From Chenopodium formosanum (lineage: Eukaryota; Streptophyta; Magnoliopsida; Caryophyllales; Amaranthaceae), in assembly GCA_024500155.1 (NCBI GenBank), contig CM044869.1, positions 45,835,898 to 45,899,897 on the forward strand: a stretch of DNA of 64,000 nt, written 5' to 3'. Position 1 is the first letter of the stretch. Every line of letters starts with the position of its first letter. Made by a program: the position numbers and the translations under genes. This document shows positions 10,233 through 21,289 of this stretch, one piece after another. The notes beneath the pieces were generated by a model. It was not told where the DNA came from. It did no database searches and saw only the letters and a list, made by a program, of their open reading frames with translations.

Positions 10233-11833
10233 GGATTTCTATTAATTCCTAGAATTTCTTTTGGCAATAATTTAGAATGAGTGGATGAGACTCGAAAAGT
10301 TATAAGTATTCATGTGCGTAATTTTAATTAACATTATTGGCATAAGCATAAAAAAGGTCCGCATTGGAAAGACCATCCGTAATGCGTCAAAAACATAGGC
10401 TTTTTACACAGAGAAAATTTGGGAAATATCTTTCACAACTAGAATCGAAAAAAACACTGCGAAAATCGGAAAATTCTAAGAACACAGAAAACTGCTGAGG
10501 CATGTAGGAACCGCCACTGAGAGAACAGAGCCCATCGTAGTGCGATGGTTCTGTCGCGATGCGATTGCAATATCGCGGCGTGACAGGGCCATCTCATCGC
10601 GATGGACCTTGTTTTCTCTCGCCATGTTCTTCTAATACAGAGCCAGACGTCTTCCTTCTTGCCTTGACCAATTCTAGCACTGTTTGGCCAATTTTACTTC
10701 CTGATTGAGTTTTCCCCTCTTTTTTGAAACCCATATGTGTTCTACAAATGGCCATATCCCTCTGGGAATTAACGCTCCATCCACCCAATCGAATGCTCAT
10801 TGCAACGAAGGGTACATCCGAGTTTGTGAATTCACCAAACCATGGAAACAAGTTTAACTTGTGGGGTCCCATCTATATGCACCAACACTTCCAAAGGTAA
10901 GGCTTCCACGCGATGCATCCGGACTCATAGCCATGGACCCTCTTTTGACTACCCTTATCCTTGAACTTTAGAGAACTAGAGCCATGGCTAGGTTGCAAAC
11001 CCATTGCATCATATTGTGCTTACTTGACTACTTGTGCATCTCTTGCTTGTGCATAACTTTCATGTGTTTATGCTAACCGTTTGTTTGACTTGTGTTTGAG
11101 TCTAAATAAACTGATTATTAATGACTATATAGGACTATGTTTAATTAATTAATTAATTAATGATTACAGTTTAATAGAAATGAATAAACACGACTTAACA
11201 TGACCATAGGCTTGCCCCTTTTAAAGCAGAACGCTAGAAACAAGTGCAGACTGACGTTTCAGTAATGACACAAAGGTCTAGCCTGTGGCGCGACACGCAA
11301 GTATCCAGCAAGACCGATAGCAATATCGCGCCGCGATGATCTAGTTTGCTGCTGGTGTCTTCGCGCCAAGTCTGTTTAATCAATTTATTAATAGTTGAAG
11401 TCTCATTCAGTCCTTAATCGAGTTTAGACACATAGTCCCATGGTCTTACACAAGTGTCAAGCATGCCACTTTCACTCACTATTTTAAAGCACACACTTTA
11501 TGTATGTTTCACTATGACCATGTATAGAGAGTCCTGTGTGCGTGTGTTTTCCGTCATTTTTTTAGGGGGGTAAGTCGGATATTAATCCTCCCGACATAAC
11601 CATGTTGTTTAAACCATTAAACTTGATTCCCAAAAATGTACCCCATATTTTGCTTTTTTGCCTTTTAAAACCAATAAAAGTCAAAGTCAATTTGAGTCGA
11701 GTCATTAAAAAAATCAATAGTTTAATATTACAGCGCTTGGTCAAGAAGAGAAGGACGGTTAATCAAACATAACACTTTCGTTCAAGTTCTACTCTTCGAC
11801 AACCCCATTAGACACAGAAAAAAGTTTGTACTA
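10233..11833 (+). other. Untranslated leader of the Tat element
   Basis: About 1.6 kb between PBS and gag with no convincing sense ORF. Ogre-type elements often have an extra ORF here, but I do not see one. Two clusters of the quasi-palindromic motif lie inside: TCGTAGTGCGA, TCGCGATGCGA and TCGCGGCGTGA at 10535, 10554 and 10573 (19-bp steps), and a single TCGCGCCGCGA at 11326-11336. Minus-strand ORFs at 10594-10872 and 11562-11744 look like chance. Confidence 0.5.
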
Positions 11834-13035
11834 ATGGCTACCCAACAGGAAGTCGATGAACTAATACAAAACATGACTAACTTGACCGAGATGTTCAAAA
11901 CTCTCGCTCTTCCAGTCAACGACCCTACTAGACAACAACAACTTGAGCGTATGGAAGAAACCTTGAGCAAAATTTCCAACGACTACAAACTTCTGGAAAT
12001 TAGCTCACAAGGGGTCTCGGTGGACAAGGAATTTCTTCCACAGAAGTTCAATGGCAATGACATCCCTAGATTCAAGCCAACTGACAACCTCTATTTTCAT
12101 TTAAGAGCTTTCGAAACTATAATGAATATCAGGGGAATTGATAGGAAAGTTTTCCATTCACTGTTTTCGTTATCTCTAGAAACCGTGTGTCAACAATGGT
12201 TCTTTTCCCTAGACAAAGAGAAGATCTCTTCTTGGGACTCTATAACAAACGCTTTTATTGATAGATAGAAGTGCAACATTCAAGTTGAAACCGACCATAG
12301 AGAACTTGAGATGTTGAAGCAAAAGGAAAATGAAGGATTTACTTCCTTCTTCAACAAATGGAGGGAAACTTCCTCTAAGATGGTCGAGGTTCCTACTAAA
12401 AAGGAATCTGTGAGGTTGTTTATCAAGAACCTCCAAGAAAAGAACTCGAAACATCTCAAATACCAAAGCAATTTGAGTACTTTTAAGGTCGTCTATGACA
12501 TAGGAATCGATATTGAAGACGACCTTGCAAAACAAAAAGCTGGTAGCAACTCCAAAAGTGGCTGGAAAGGAAAGAAGAACGACAATCCTTCTTCTTCCAA
12601 AACTACCCACTCAAACAATGTTAGCACCTTTAACTTGAATGAGGTCCTTGCCATGAGCAATCAAGGGCAAAAGAAGTCATTTAGGAGAAACTTCACACCT
12701 ATTTATATGAGTTATGACACGGCGTTTGATCGACTTCATACTAAAGGTCTCATAACTCCTATTGGACCTTTTGGAGATCCATCAGACAAAAGGAGGACGA
12801 CTAGCTAGAACCCCAATGCACATTGCAAATATCACCAAGGAAGGGGCCATCTCAATGAGAATTGCTGGAAGTTGAAGGAAGCTATCCAAAACTTAATTGA
12901 TAGCAACAAACTTTCATTGCCTCCTGTAAGCAAGAAGCCAAGTATTAATAACGCTCCACTTTCAGATTCCTTGGCAATTTCTAATGAGGAAACCATGTTG
13001 ATCCATCATCCCTCATCAAACCAATTGAAGAAACT
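11834..13035 (+). pseudogene. gag: Tat-lineage gag (capsid and first zinc knuckle), interrupted
   Basis: The ATG at 11834 opens a frame with an N-terminal coiled-coil-like region (TRQQQLERMEETLSKI). A retrotransposon Gag domain follows (FNGNDIPRFKP, then ETVCQQWFFSL near residue 120). An in-frame TAG at 12266 splits the domain; the same frame resumes to a second TAG at 12806 and then gives CKYHQGRGHLNENCWKLK, a C-x2-HQ-x2-GH-x4-C knuckle typical of Tat/Ogre Gag. A frameshift near 13030 moves the reading into the next segment. Gag normally packages the element RNA in cytoplasmic particles. This copy cannot make an intact one. Confidence 0.85.
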
Positions 13036-13749
13036 CATGCTATCGAAGAAGAGGAGGAAACCTTTTTCGATGCCATGAGTGATTGCCCCCCAAGAGAACA
13101 ACCTGCCACTAAAGAGGAGGTATAACTCCTCATAAACACAATGAGGGAGGCAATAGACATATGTCGCGAGGCCCTCAACCATGCAAAGATGATTTAAAAC
13201 AAGCGTGTCATTGAAAATATGACACCCACTAAGACTACTGAAAGAAAACCCTTTTCTCTCTAAGTAGTTGAATCACCCAAAAAGAGTAACAAGGCATACA
13301 CACCTATTGGGACTTCTTATGCAAATATGTTCAAAATGCTCTTCGAGAATGGGAAGATCAAACCTCTCGAGCCAAGACCATTTGAATCGTTGAAAAGGAC
13401 AGATAGATTCTACTGTCCATACCATCAATCAGGAGGGCATACCATAGAACACTGTTTCAAATTCAAAGATTTAGTCCAAGGATTGATTGACAGTAAAATG
13501 TTGGTTCAAATTCGACCACAAAACGATTTTAGCATCAATGGAGTTTGGGAAAGCGATGATGAGGATTTCTACCTCAAAGACGTAGAAGAAACTCCACTCT
13601 CCACGATTTATCCGGTCGATTATATTTGGGATGAAGAAGATTCCTCTATCGATGTCCTCACAAGATCAGGGAGAATGCAACCTCTCATCACGAATCAACC
13701 CATTCTTACCACTCAACAAGTCCCTATTCCAATTATAGAAGACAATTGA
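13036..13749 (+). pseudogene. gag: Gag C-terminal part with second zinc-knuckle-like motif
   Basis: Reading continues in another frame (EEEETFFDAMSDCPP...) with stops near 13120, 13195 and 13260. An open segment from 13327 contains CPYHQSGGHTIEHCFKFKDL, a second CxYHQ-GH-C motif. Two such motifs before the protease are a feature of Tat-lineage polyproteins. It ends in an acidic linker (ESDDEDFYL) and a stop at 13747, where another frame shift leads into the protease. Confidence 0.75.
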
Positions 13750-15050
13750 AAAAGACTAAGGTAGAAATGAATGTATGGAAAATCCTGGCCACATCCCACG
13801 AGCATAGACTCGCAGTAATGGATGCCTTGGATAAAGTAGGGATAGATTCAGAAACCTCAACTGAAGATTTTCCCAATCCCATCAACTTGATCACCTTTTC
13901 TGACAAGGATTTACCTCCTGAAAGTGATAAGAATAATAAAGCCTTGAACCTCACAGTTGTTTGTAAAAGGATGAACGTTCCAATGACTCTCATGGATAAT
14001 GGGTCGGCAATTAATGTTTGCCCACTTCAAACCGCGAGAATGTTAGGAATAAGAGATGAGGATCTCTCCCCATCAACACGAGGCATAAGAGCTTATGATA
14101 ACACTCGTCGTCAAGCTCTTGGGACCATTACTATGAATGTCACGACAGGAGTCATTGAACATGATACTACTTTTCAAGTAGTAGATATTAAGGCTTCTTT
14201 CAACCTATTGTTGGGACGCCCTTGGCTTCACGAACTTAAGGCCGTCCCTTCATCCCTTCACCAACAAGTCAAGGCTATAGTTGGAGGAGTTCCTGTCACG
14301 ATCGATGCTTCCCCTATGAGGATCAAAGCAATTGATAAGCCAATCATAAATGTGGAGCATTATGAGAATGATGAAGACTTATGGGGCTTTAATGCCGAAG
14401 AGGTATCTTTTATTGAAGAAGATAAAAAGACCCCTCTTCTCTACGACCTCCATTTAAACATGATAGTCAATGGTATTCTCAAAAAACAAGGACACTTTCC
14501 CGGAATGACTCTAGGAAAGAAGAAACGAATAGCGAAGCAAATGGGACTGCCTGGCCTCCCTAAATTAGATACTTTTGGACTTGGTTTCAAACCAACTTTG
14601 AAAGACTATAAGCGAGCCCGGGAAAAGTTCAATGCACGGAGAAATGCTCGTACCCAGAAAAAAGCTATCCCAATGGATTACTATCCCCTTACTCTAAATG
14701 AACAATTCATAAAAGAGGGTGAAGATTATCCATGCCACGAATTCCCCGAACCGTTTGTCAAAGATGGGATAAGACAACCAAGGGTCGAGATATTCTTGGA
14801 CTATAATTTCTTAGATGAGATCCCAACTCCCATCTACAAGGAGCAAACACCTCTATGTTTCGACTTCAATGTTATGGGTCTCCTCTTTAGGTACGAGAAA
14901 AATGAGCCTCAGCGTGTTGACGATGACTCTACGCTTATCCAAACGGTATTACGAAGTGAAAACTTTGATCCTATAAAGCTCATTACTCCAGCGGAAGGAT
15001 TTTTTCAGGGATGGCGAAAGACTGTGAAGGTGAATACGCCGAGTGGATGA
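13746..15050 (+). pseudogene. pol (PR): Retropepsin domain and linker of the Tat polyprotein
   Basis: An open 434-codon segment. The active-site motif is MDNGSAINVCP (residues 83-93), the Tat-lineage form in which DNGS replaces the common DTGS. LLGRPWLH follows at 155-162. After the protease comes a linker with GMTLGKKKRIAKQMGLPGLP and FGLGFKPTLKDYKRARE (about residues 255-295), the G-patch-like stretch common before RT in this lineage. The segment ends at a TGA (15048). RT continues in the same frame beyond it, so the TGA may be a nonsense mutation or lie in a degenerate intron; Ogre elements often have an intron here, but I see no clear splice sites. Confidence 0.85.
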
Positions 15051-15080
15051 AGAATATCCATCACCACAGGACAAGGACCA

Positions 15081-16440
15081 ATGTTCGATGAGTCTGATTC
15101 GTCTGAGTCTGAATTCAAGTCTTCTATAGTCGAGTCTTCTAAGTTTTCTATAGTTGTGTCTCCTTCTATCTCTTCTAGTTTAGAACCTACTTCTAGGATA
15201 GTCAGTAGTCAAGTCCCAACGGACGTATCTCTTTTCGATGTAATGGTTTCAGAATTTAATAACATGTCTTCTTTCGCTTACTTCTCGTGTCATTCTCTCA
15301 CCCAAGATGATGAACATTGCTTTGCTAACAATGAAAACGATAAAGAAATAATTAAAGCAGTGGAAACACTTGAAAATAAAACACCGATAATTAAAGACAC
15401 CAAAACGGTTAATATTTCAAAAGATCCAACTACAAAAAGAGAAGTTAAAATTGGTTTAGCCCTTAATCAAGAGGAAAGAACCAATTTAATAGATCAACTA
15501 AAAGAATTTATCGATGTTTTTGCTTGGTCATATGAAGATATGCTAGGAATAAATAGAGAAATTGCTCAAGACACCATACCACTAATTCCAGGAATGAAAC
15601 CTGTAAAACAAAAGTTACGTCGAATGAAACCCGAAGTGGCTCTTAAGATAAAAGAAGAAGTGCAAAAACAAATAACTGCAGGTTTTATCAAGGTATCCAA
15701 ATACCCCGAATGGGTTGCAAATGTGGTACCAGTTCCTAAGAAGGATGGTAGGGTAAGAATGTGTGTCGACTATAGAGATCTAAATAAGGCAAATCCAAAG
15801 GACGACTTCCCTTTACCACACAACGACATTCTAGTAGATAATATAGCGAATCACGCGCTTCTCTCGTTTATGGATGGATACGCAGGATATAACCAGATTC
15901 TCATGGCTAAAGAAGACATGGAAAAGACTACCTTTATAACACCTTGGGGCACTTACTGTTACACGGTGATGCCATTCGGGTTGAAAAACGCGAGTGTCAC
16001 TTACCAAAGAGCAGCGACTGCTGTACTCCATGACATGATGCATAAATATATGTGGACGATATGATTGTAAAATCAAAGGACCATCCAGGACACCAAATAG
16101 CCTTAAGGAAATTCTTTGAGAGGTTAAGAAAATATGACATGAGGCTAAACCCAGCCAAGTGTGCATTTAGAGTCACCTCAGCGAAACTCTTAGGCTACGT
16201 CATTAACTCTAGAGGAATATAGATAGATCCAACTAAGATCAAAGCGATCATGTCAATGCCGCCGCCCAAAACCGAGAAACAAATTCGAGGATTTATTAGC
16301 CGGTTGTAATATATAAGTAGGTTCATATCTAAACTCACTACGATATGTGAGCCAATATTCAAGAAGCTTAAAAAGAATGTACCAGTAATATGGGACGACG
16401 AGTGCCAAAAAGCCTTTGATAAAATCAAACCCTATCTCGC
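15081..16440 (+). pseudogene. pol (RT): Ty3/gypsy reverse transcriptase, frameshifted at YVDD
   Basis: After a Ser-rich linker the RT domain opens with FAWSYEDMLGI. It continues with KLRRMKPE, VPVPKKDGRVRMCVDYRDLN, FMDGYAGYNQI and TPWGTYCYTVMPFGLKNA. The frame breaks near 16047, immediately before the catalytic YVDD, which is present in the next frame at 16049-16060 and continues MIVKSKDH. A TAG at 16220 and a TAA at 16307 interrupt the thumb region (GYVINSRGI, PPPKTEKQIRGF). All core motifs are recognisable, but the enzyme is dead. Confidence 0.9.
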
Positions 16441-16774
16441 TAATCCTCCTGTATTAGCACCTGCACTTCCAGGAATCCCTCTTCGATTGTACCTAACGGT
16501 TACCAAAGAAACAATGGGAGCTATCCTAGCACAAGAGGTAGACAATAAAGAAAACGCCATCTACTACTTAAGCAAAAAGATGCTTGAGTATGAAGTTCGC
16601 TACACACCGCTTGAAAAATTGTGCCTCGCATTAGTGGGGGTCACAACCAAGCTAAGACATTACATGCTTGTCCATACGGTGTATGTAGTATCTCGAATGG
16701 ATCCTTTAAAGTACCTCTTTGAGAAATCTACACTCAACGGGCGAATATCTAGATGGATAGTCAAGTTAGCCTAA
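16441..16774 (+). pseudogene. pol (RH): Ty3/gypsy RNase H domain
   Basis: Same frame as the YVDD segment. It shows PPVLAPALPG, LYLTVTKETMGAILAQE, AIYYLSKKMLEYEVRYTPLE and KLRHYMLVH, the usual RNase H block following RT in Ty3/gypsy elements, and ends with GRISRWIVKLA before a TAA at 16772. It removes the RNA strand of the RNA/DNA hybrid during reverse transcription. Confidence 0.85.
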
Positions 16775-17324
16775 TTTGATGTAAGATTCATGCCTCAAAA
16801 AGCTATCAAAGGATCAGTGGTTTCGAACTTCTTAGCAAATTTCCCGATTACAGATTCGACACCAATGCACGAAAACGACTTTCCAGACGAAGACTTAATG
16901 GTCACGTAAGATGATACTTGGACATTATACTTCGGTGGAGCCTCAAACCAGAAAGGATGTGGCGTAGGAGTACTATTAGTGTCACCTAAAGAAGAACACG
17001 TCCCAATCTCAAAAAAGTTAGATTTCGACGTTACCAACAATGCTGCGGAATACGAAGCATGTGTGGTAGGCCTTGAAACCGCTTTAGCATTGGGAGTAAA
17101 GAAACTTCGCATATTCGGAGACTCTTCCCTCATCATCAATCAAATCTCCAAAATATGGAAAAGTGAGGAGTGAAAGTTTGACTCCTTACCAAACAAACTT
17201 AGAAACCCTTACTGACCAACTCGAGAAGGTAGAATATACATATTTACCAAGAGAAGAAAATCAATTTGCTGATGCCTTGGCAAGATTATCCTCAATGGTT
17301 AGAATTCCTAAGGAAATCAAGTAA
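16775..17324 (+). pseudogene. pol (aRH): Second, archaeal-type RNase H (dual RNase H of Tat lineage)
   Basis: After a TAA at 16907 the frame gives WTLYFGGASNQKGCGVGVLL, then NNAAEYEACVVGLETAL and FGDSSLIINQI. After a frameshift near 17175 comes EENQFADALARLSS. This is the additional archaeal-type RNase H that marks Tat-lineage elements. The first catalytic Asp, expected in the YFDGA motif, is Gly here (YFGGA). The E of AAEYEA and the D of FGDSS and FADAL remain. Two stops, a frameshift and the missing Asp make it inactive. Confidence 0.85.
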
Positions 17325-18676
17325 ATGCCTTTAACAATAGAAAAAAGGCATAATCTAGCTTATATCCAAGCCATAGAAGACGATGAAAACGTTCCAGAAG
17401 AAGTAGAAGAGGAAGAGGAACCTTGGTACACTGATATCCTTAATTATGTCATGAAAGGGGAATATCCACTTCATGTTGACAAGAGAGCAAAACTCGCTCT
17501 AAGACTTTTGGCTTCCCAATTTGTGCTCATAAATGATGAACTATATAAAAGGGTACCTAAAGGAAAAACTCTCTTATGTGTAGGCAAAAAGGAAGCTCAA
17601 AGGGTGATGAGAATAATCCACGAAAGAGCATGAGGAACTTATATGAATGGCAAAATGCTGGTCCAAAAGATAATGCGCCAAGGGTATTATTGGACTACCA
17701 TGAATAGGGATTGCCATAAATATGTAAAAAGATGTCCTAAATGCCAAATATACGCAAACTTGGAACATGTTCCACCATCGCTACTTTACACCTATATATA
17801 CATCTCCATGGCCATTCTCAACGTGGGGATAGATATCATTGGGAAAATCACTCGTCATGGGACAGGATCGGAGGCCACGAATACATCCTTGTAACAATTG
17901 ATTACTTTACAAAATGGGTTGAAGCAGCATTATATGCGAAACTCACCGCAAAATATGTAGCACTCTTTATCGAAAGAAACATTATATGTCGATACGGAGT
18001 CCCACATGAAATGATAAGTGACAATGGAACTTACTTTCAAGCGGAATGTGAAGAATTGCTGCAAAAATATGGCATTCAACATCATCACTATTCTCCACAC
18101 AGACCTCAAGCAAACAGTGCAGTAGAAGCAGCCAATAAAAATTTAAAGACTATCATCGAAAAGATGAAGGAAAACTACAAGGATTGGCCTGACAAACTCC
18201 ATTTTGCTCTTTGGGGTTATCGCACGTCAATTCGCTCATCCACAAGAAATACGCCATTTTTCTTAGTATATGGAATGGATGCCGTACAACCTGTAGAATT
18301 GGAAATACCTTCTTTACGCATTGCATTAGAAAGTAAACTCGATGAAGTTGAATGGACAAGAGCAAGATATGAGGAGCTAATTCTACTCGATAAAAAGCGA
18401 CTAGAAGCTCTACATCATACTCAATGCTATCAAACTCGCATGGCTAGACACTTTAACAAGAAGGTCAAGACAAGAAACATCAAAGTAGGAGACTTGGTGT
18501 TGAAAGCATTAAGGAAAAATGTTCTAGACCCAAGAGGTAAATTCAGGCCTAATTGGTCTGGACCGTACATAGTCAAAACCATTATATCAGGAGGCCCTGC
18601 AAAACTAACTGATATGGATAGTAATGAGTTCTCGAACATGACGAATCTTGACAAACTTAAGAAATTCTACCCATGA
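17325..18676 (+). pseudogene. pol (INT): Ty3/gypsy integrase, frameshifted
   Basis: An acidic linker (EEVEEEEEPW) leads to a zinc-binding region (IIHERA, stop at 17631, then in the same frame MRQGYYWTTMNRDCHKYVKR and CPKCQ). The catalytic core begins GIDIIG in one frame and passes near 17870 to another frame with ILVTIDYFTKWVEA, ISDNGTYF and an AANKNL helix carrying the Glu. It is followed by LHFALWGYRTS and FFLVYGMDAV. A C-terminal GPY/F-type module (NWSGPYIVKTI) and a stop at 18674 end the polyprotein. D, D and E are all visible, but the stop and frameshift disable the product. Confidence 0.9.
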
Positions 18677-19146
18677 TTGCTTGAGTTTTATACTCAAAAG
18701 AGCTACGTTTGGCCTGATTCCTAAAGAAAGGATACGTAGGCAACCCTTTACGGGGCACGGGCACTTTAAATTTTAAAAATATCGTATGCTTACATCAAGA
18801 CGCTGAATCAGAATTAGCATCACACAAAAATTCAAGCCATCGCGCCACGACAAAGACTGTTGCGCCGCGATAGGAGCGTCGCGTCGCGATGGATCTTTAT
18901 TTCCGGCGTCACAAAATTTTCGTCAATCTGGGCAAGTTTCGGTGAATTTTTGAAAAATTCGACTTCCATACTCGAATTATTCGAAATTATTTCAAGTTGT
19001 TTCCATTACTTAAAGTAAAATAAAAATTTTATATAAAAGTTGATTTATTTTTTTTAAAGCTGAAAATTGCATTAATAAATAAGGTAAAAAAAATTACATT
19101 ATTGATGGAACTAAAGAAATCTTAAAATAAAAAAATTGACTTAAAA
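18677..19146 (+). other. Spacer between pol and antisense gene 1, with motif cluster
   Basis: Non-coding. Contains TCGCGCCACGA (18840), TTGCGCCGCGA (18860) and TCGCGTCGCGA (18879), steps of 20 and 19 bp. A TATATAAAAG sequence lies about 145 bp downstream near 19030, farther than in the LTRs. Confidence 0.6.
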
Positions 19147-20626
19147 CTAAAAATACATTGTAAGTAAAGCAATGCTCTTATCGGTCTTCTCTTTTCTAGC
19201 CCTTTTCCAATTCTTATCTGCTTTCTTCTCATTGTCCATTTCTTTCACCAATACGGACCCCTTAGATGATCTACATGCAATTTTAGTAGAAATAGTTTCT
19301 CCCTTGGCCATTACACCAATCTTTTTCTCAACCCACGCTTTCTTCTCTGTAGGATCAGCTTTTCTTTTTTCTTTGCCTTTTATAGCACTTTTCTTATTAG
19401 GCATCATAGGAGTCTTGAATTCAACTCTTGAACCTAGGCGATCCTTAGGAGGAATTTTCTTATCCCCTAGGAGGTCTTTATTGCTTGCTTTGTCCTTGTT
19501 CATGTTCCGAACTTTGTGGGACACAACTCCCCATAAGGGCCTAGCGCACCAATACTTGTCAAATCTTTCCGCATCCTGTGAAACCGGAAACTCATAAGGG
19601 CTGCGAAGATCTCCCGAAGGAATGGTTAGAGCAAGACCATATTGTCTCTTTACTTAGAAGGATAATAAAAAGTCAACTTTGATATTCTTGGAATACGGCA
19701 GAAGGGTTGAGCATTGCCACCGATCATCTCCTCAATTCTCCACCAAGGAACAATCCACTTAATGGAAAAGTCGCGAGTTTCAAAGATTCTACTCCACTTC
19801 CGACGCCCCATTTTTATGGAGAAGTGCTTCTTCCTTCTTACAAGACAATTAGGAGTATATTTTTCAATATTGTTAGGAGGGCTAATTAGCTCTAGCCTTT
19901 CCATTAGCCAAATCTGCAAAAATTCAACTCAATGAATTATTATTACTATACAAAGTTATATATTTTTTTATTTCTGTAATTAAAAATATTGATTTTCTAC
20001 CTGTAATAAAATTAGAGAGCCTCGAATGGGTGCTTTTGGATCTCTTTTTAGCTCATCTAAGCTAAGCATTGTTTCTCCAACGATTAGTGGCATGGGATTC
20101 CTCCCGGCATCCACTTGCTCCATGACACAAGCTAAAATAGCTTAACCTTTATGCATACTACCATTAGTGAGCAAATATTGCCAAAACATACAAAAAAGGA
20201 AAGCTTTTCTCTTGTAAACATGAAAAGATTCCGATTTTGGTCTATTAAAATAAAAAGATGCAAACTTTTTAAGATCAACTTTAGTGCCATCAACTATGAC
20301 TTTCAAATCATTACCCTTGAGATTAAGAAATTTCTCAAAATCTTTGTAGTAATATTCATCCAACCTAGGAATTACTGCGAGATCTAGAGAAGGGAAGCCA
20401 AGAACGGCACCAAATTCTTCATAGGGGAAATATCATCATCTCCAAGTCTAAAGCAATGGGTGTTGGTATCCCAATATTCTAAGGCGGTATGAATAAAATC
20501 TATGTCAAGATCTACCCCCTTAATACCATATAAACCTCCCAAATGGAAAAAGTCAAGTTCTTTTCTCTTTTTAGCGGTCAGAGAACGACACCACTCACGG
20601 GTTGTATCACAAAAATTCCTAGCCAT
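19147..20626 (-). pseudogene. Antisense gene 1 of the Tat element (plant-mobile-domain-like)
   Basis: Read on the minus strand from ATG 20626: MARNFCDTTREWCRSLTAKK, then LEYWDTNTHCFRLGDDDISP, the W-D-x3-H-x-FR-x-GD-x-E/D-x-(S/T)P pattern I know from plant-mobile-domain and retroelement antisense ORFs. A frameshift near 20425 leads to LGFPSLDLAVIPRLDEYYYK and KAFLFCMFWQYLLTNGSMHK. A stop at 20144 is followed by an in-frame continuation to a splice donor. An 87-bp intron (20000-19914, GTAGAA...TTGCAG, phase 0) joins to IWLMERLELISPP. A second frameshift near 19655 leads into a Lys-rich tail (KGKEKRKADPTEKKAWVEKK) ending at 19147. Function unknown; the basic tail suggests nuclear or nucleic-acid contact. 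Antisense ORFs after pol are known in Tat/Retand elements. Confidence 0.75.
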
Positions 20627-20702
20627 AACTACTTGATTGGGAATTAATAAGCTAATATTTTTATTGTTTCGAATTATGCTGGAATCTGCAGATTTGGAGG
20701 CT

Positions 20703-20830
20703 ATTTATAAATAGAAATTGACTCAAACCGAATTCCAGTTAAATTTGGAAAAGTCAAAATTATCGCGCCGCGACAAGGCTGTCGCGCCGCGATAGGCGCA
20801 TCGCGCCACGACAAGATTGTCGCGTCGCGA
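20703..20830 (-). promoter_or_regulatory. Promoter of antisense gene 1: four quasi-palindromes plus TATA
   Basis: On the minus strand TATAAATA lies at 20710-20703, 77 bp before the ATG at 20626. Upstream are four 11-bp motifs at exact 19-bp steps: TCGCGCCGCGA 20763-20773 and 20782-20792, TCGCGCCACGA 20801-20811, TCGCGTCGCGA 20820-20830. The motif edge is 53 bp from the TATA box, nearly the spacing in the LTR promoters. Confidence 0.7.
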
Positions 20831-21289
20831 CAGCCTTTATCCTCTGCGACAGATAAACGCGCTATACCGAATGCATTTTTCGACTTTGACTCGATTTGTA
20901 CTTTGGCTCTACGGTTTCTTAAACCCCTCAAGCCTTATTCAATTTTATTTTCAAACACTTTTTCCATATTGATTATTTTAAGTTTATTATTAAGCTTATT
21001 TTAGTCAAACTTCATTTATTTTTCATTTTTTCTTTGGGGGAGAAAGTCGGATACCCTCTAAGATAATAAAAATAATGACAGAAATTTTTGCGCAAAATTT
21101 ATCACAATATTTTCACACACACACATGCACATAACATAACATAAAATGAAAAATAAAAATGCAAAGGACAAAGACTACGTAGTAATACTAGTATGTATAT
21201 ACATCGCATAAGAGTCAATAATATACAAAGTCCTATATAGTCAAAATAAATAAGCACAGGTACAACTACGGCGCCAGAGGACGAATACC
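20831..21289. other. Spacer between the two antisense genes
   Basis: AT-rich non-coding sequence. A GGGGGAGAAAGTCGGATA stretch near 21037 resembles GGGGGGTAAGTCGGATA near 11564 in the leader of the same element, a short dispersed repeat of unknown meaning. Confidence 0.4.

Noticed and set aside
10594..10872. Minus-strand 92-codon ORF in the Tat leader as a third antisense gene
   Set aside because: No protein-like motif, no TATA box, and it begins within a motif cluster. Probably chance.
20763..20830. Direct repeats with short regular spacers, superficially CRISPR-like
   Set aside because: Repeat 11 bp and spacer 8 bp are far too short, spacers are similar to one another, there are no cas genes, and the context is a plant retrotransposon.
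20763..20830. Reading the motif as a CAMTA CGCG box
   Set aside because: The core CGCG is present, but as I recall the consensus (VCGCGB), the flanking T before and A after the core do not fit. A CAMTA link is not supported by sequence alone.
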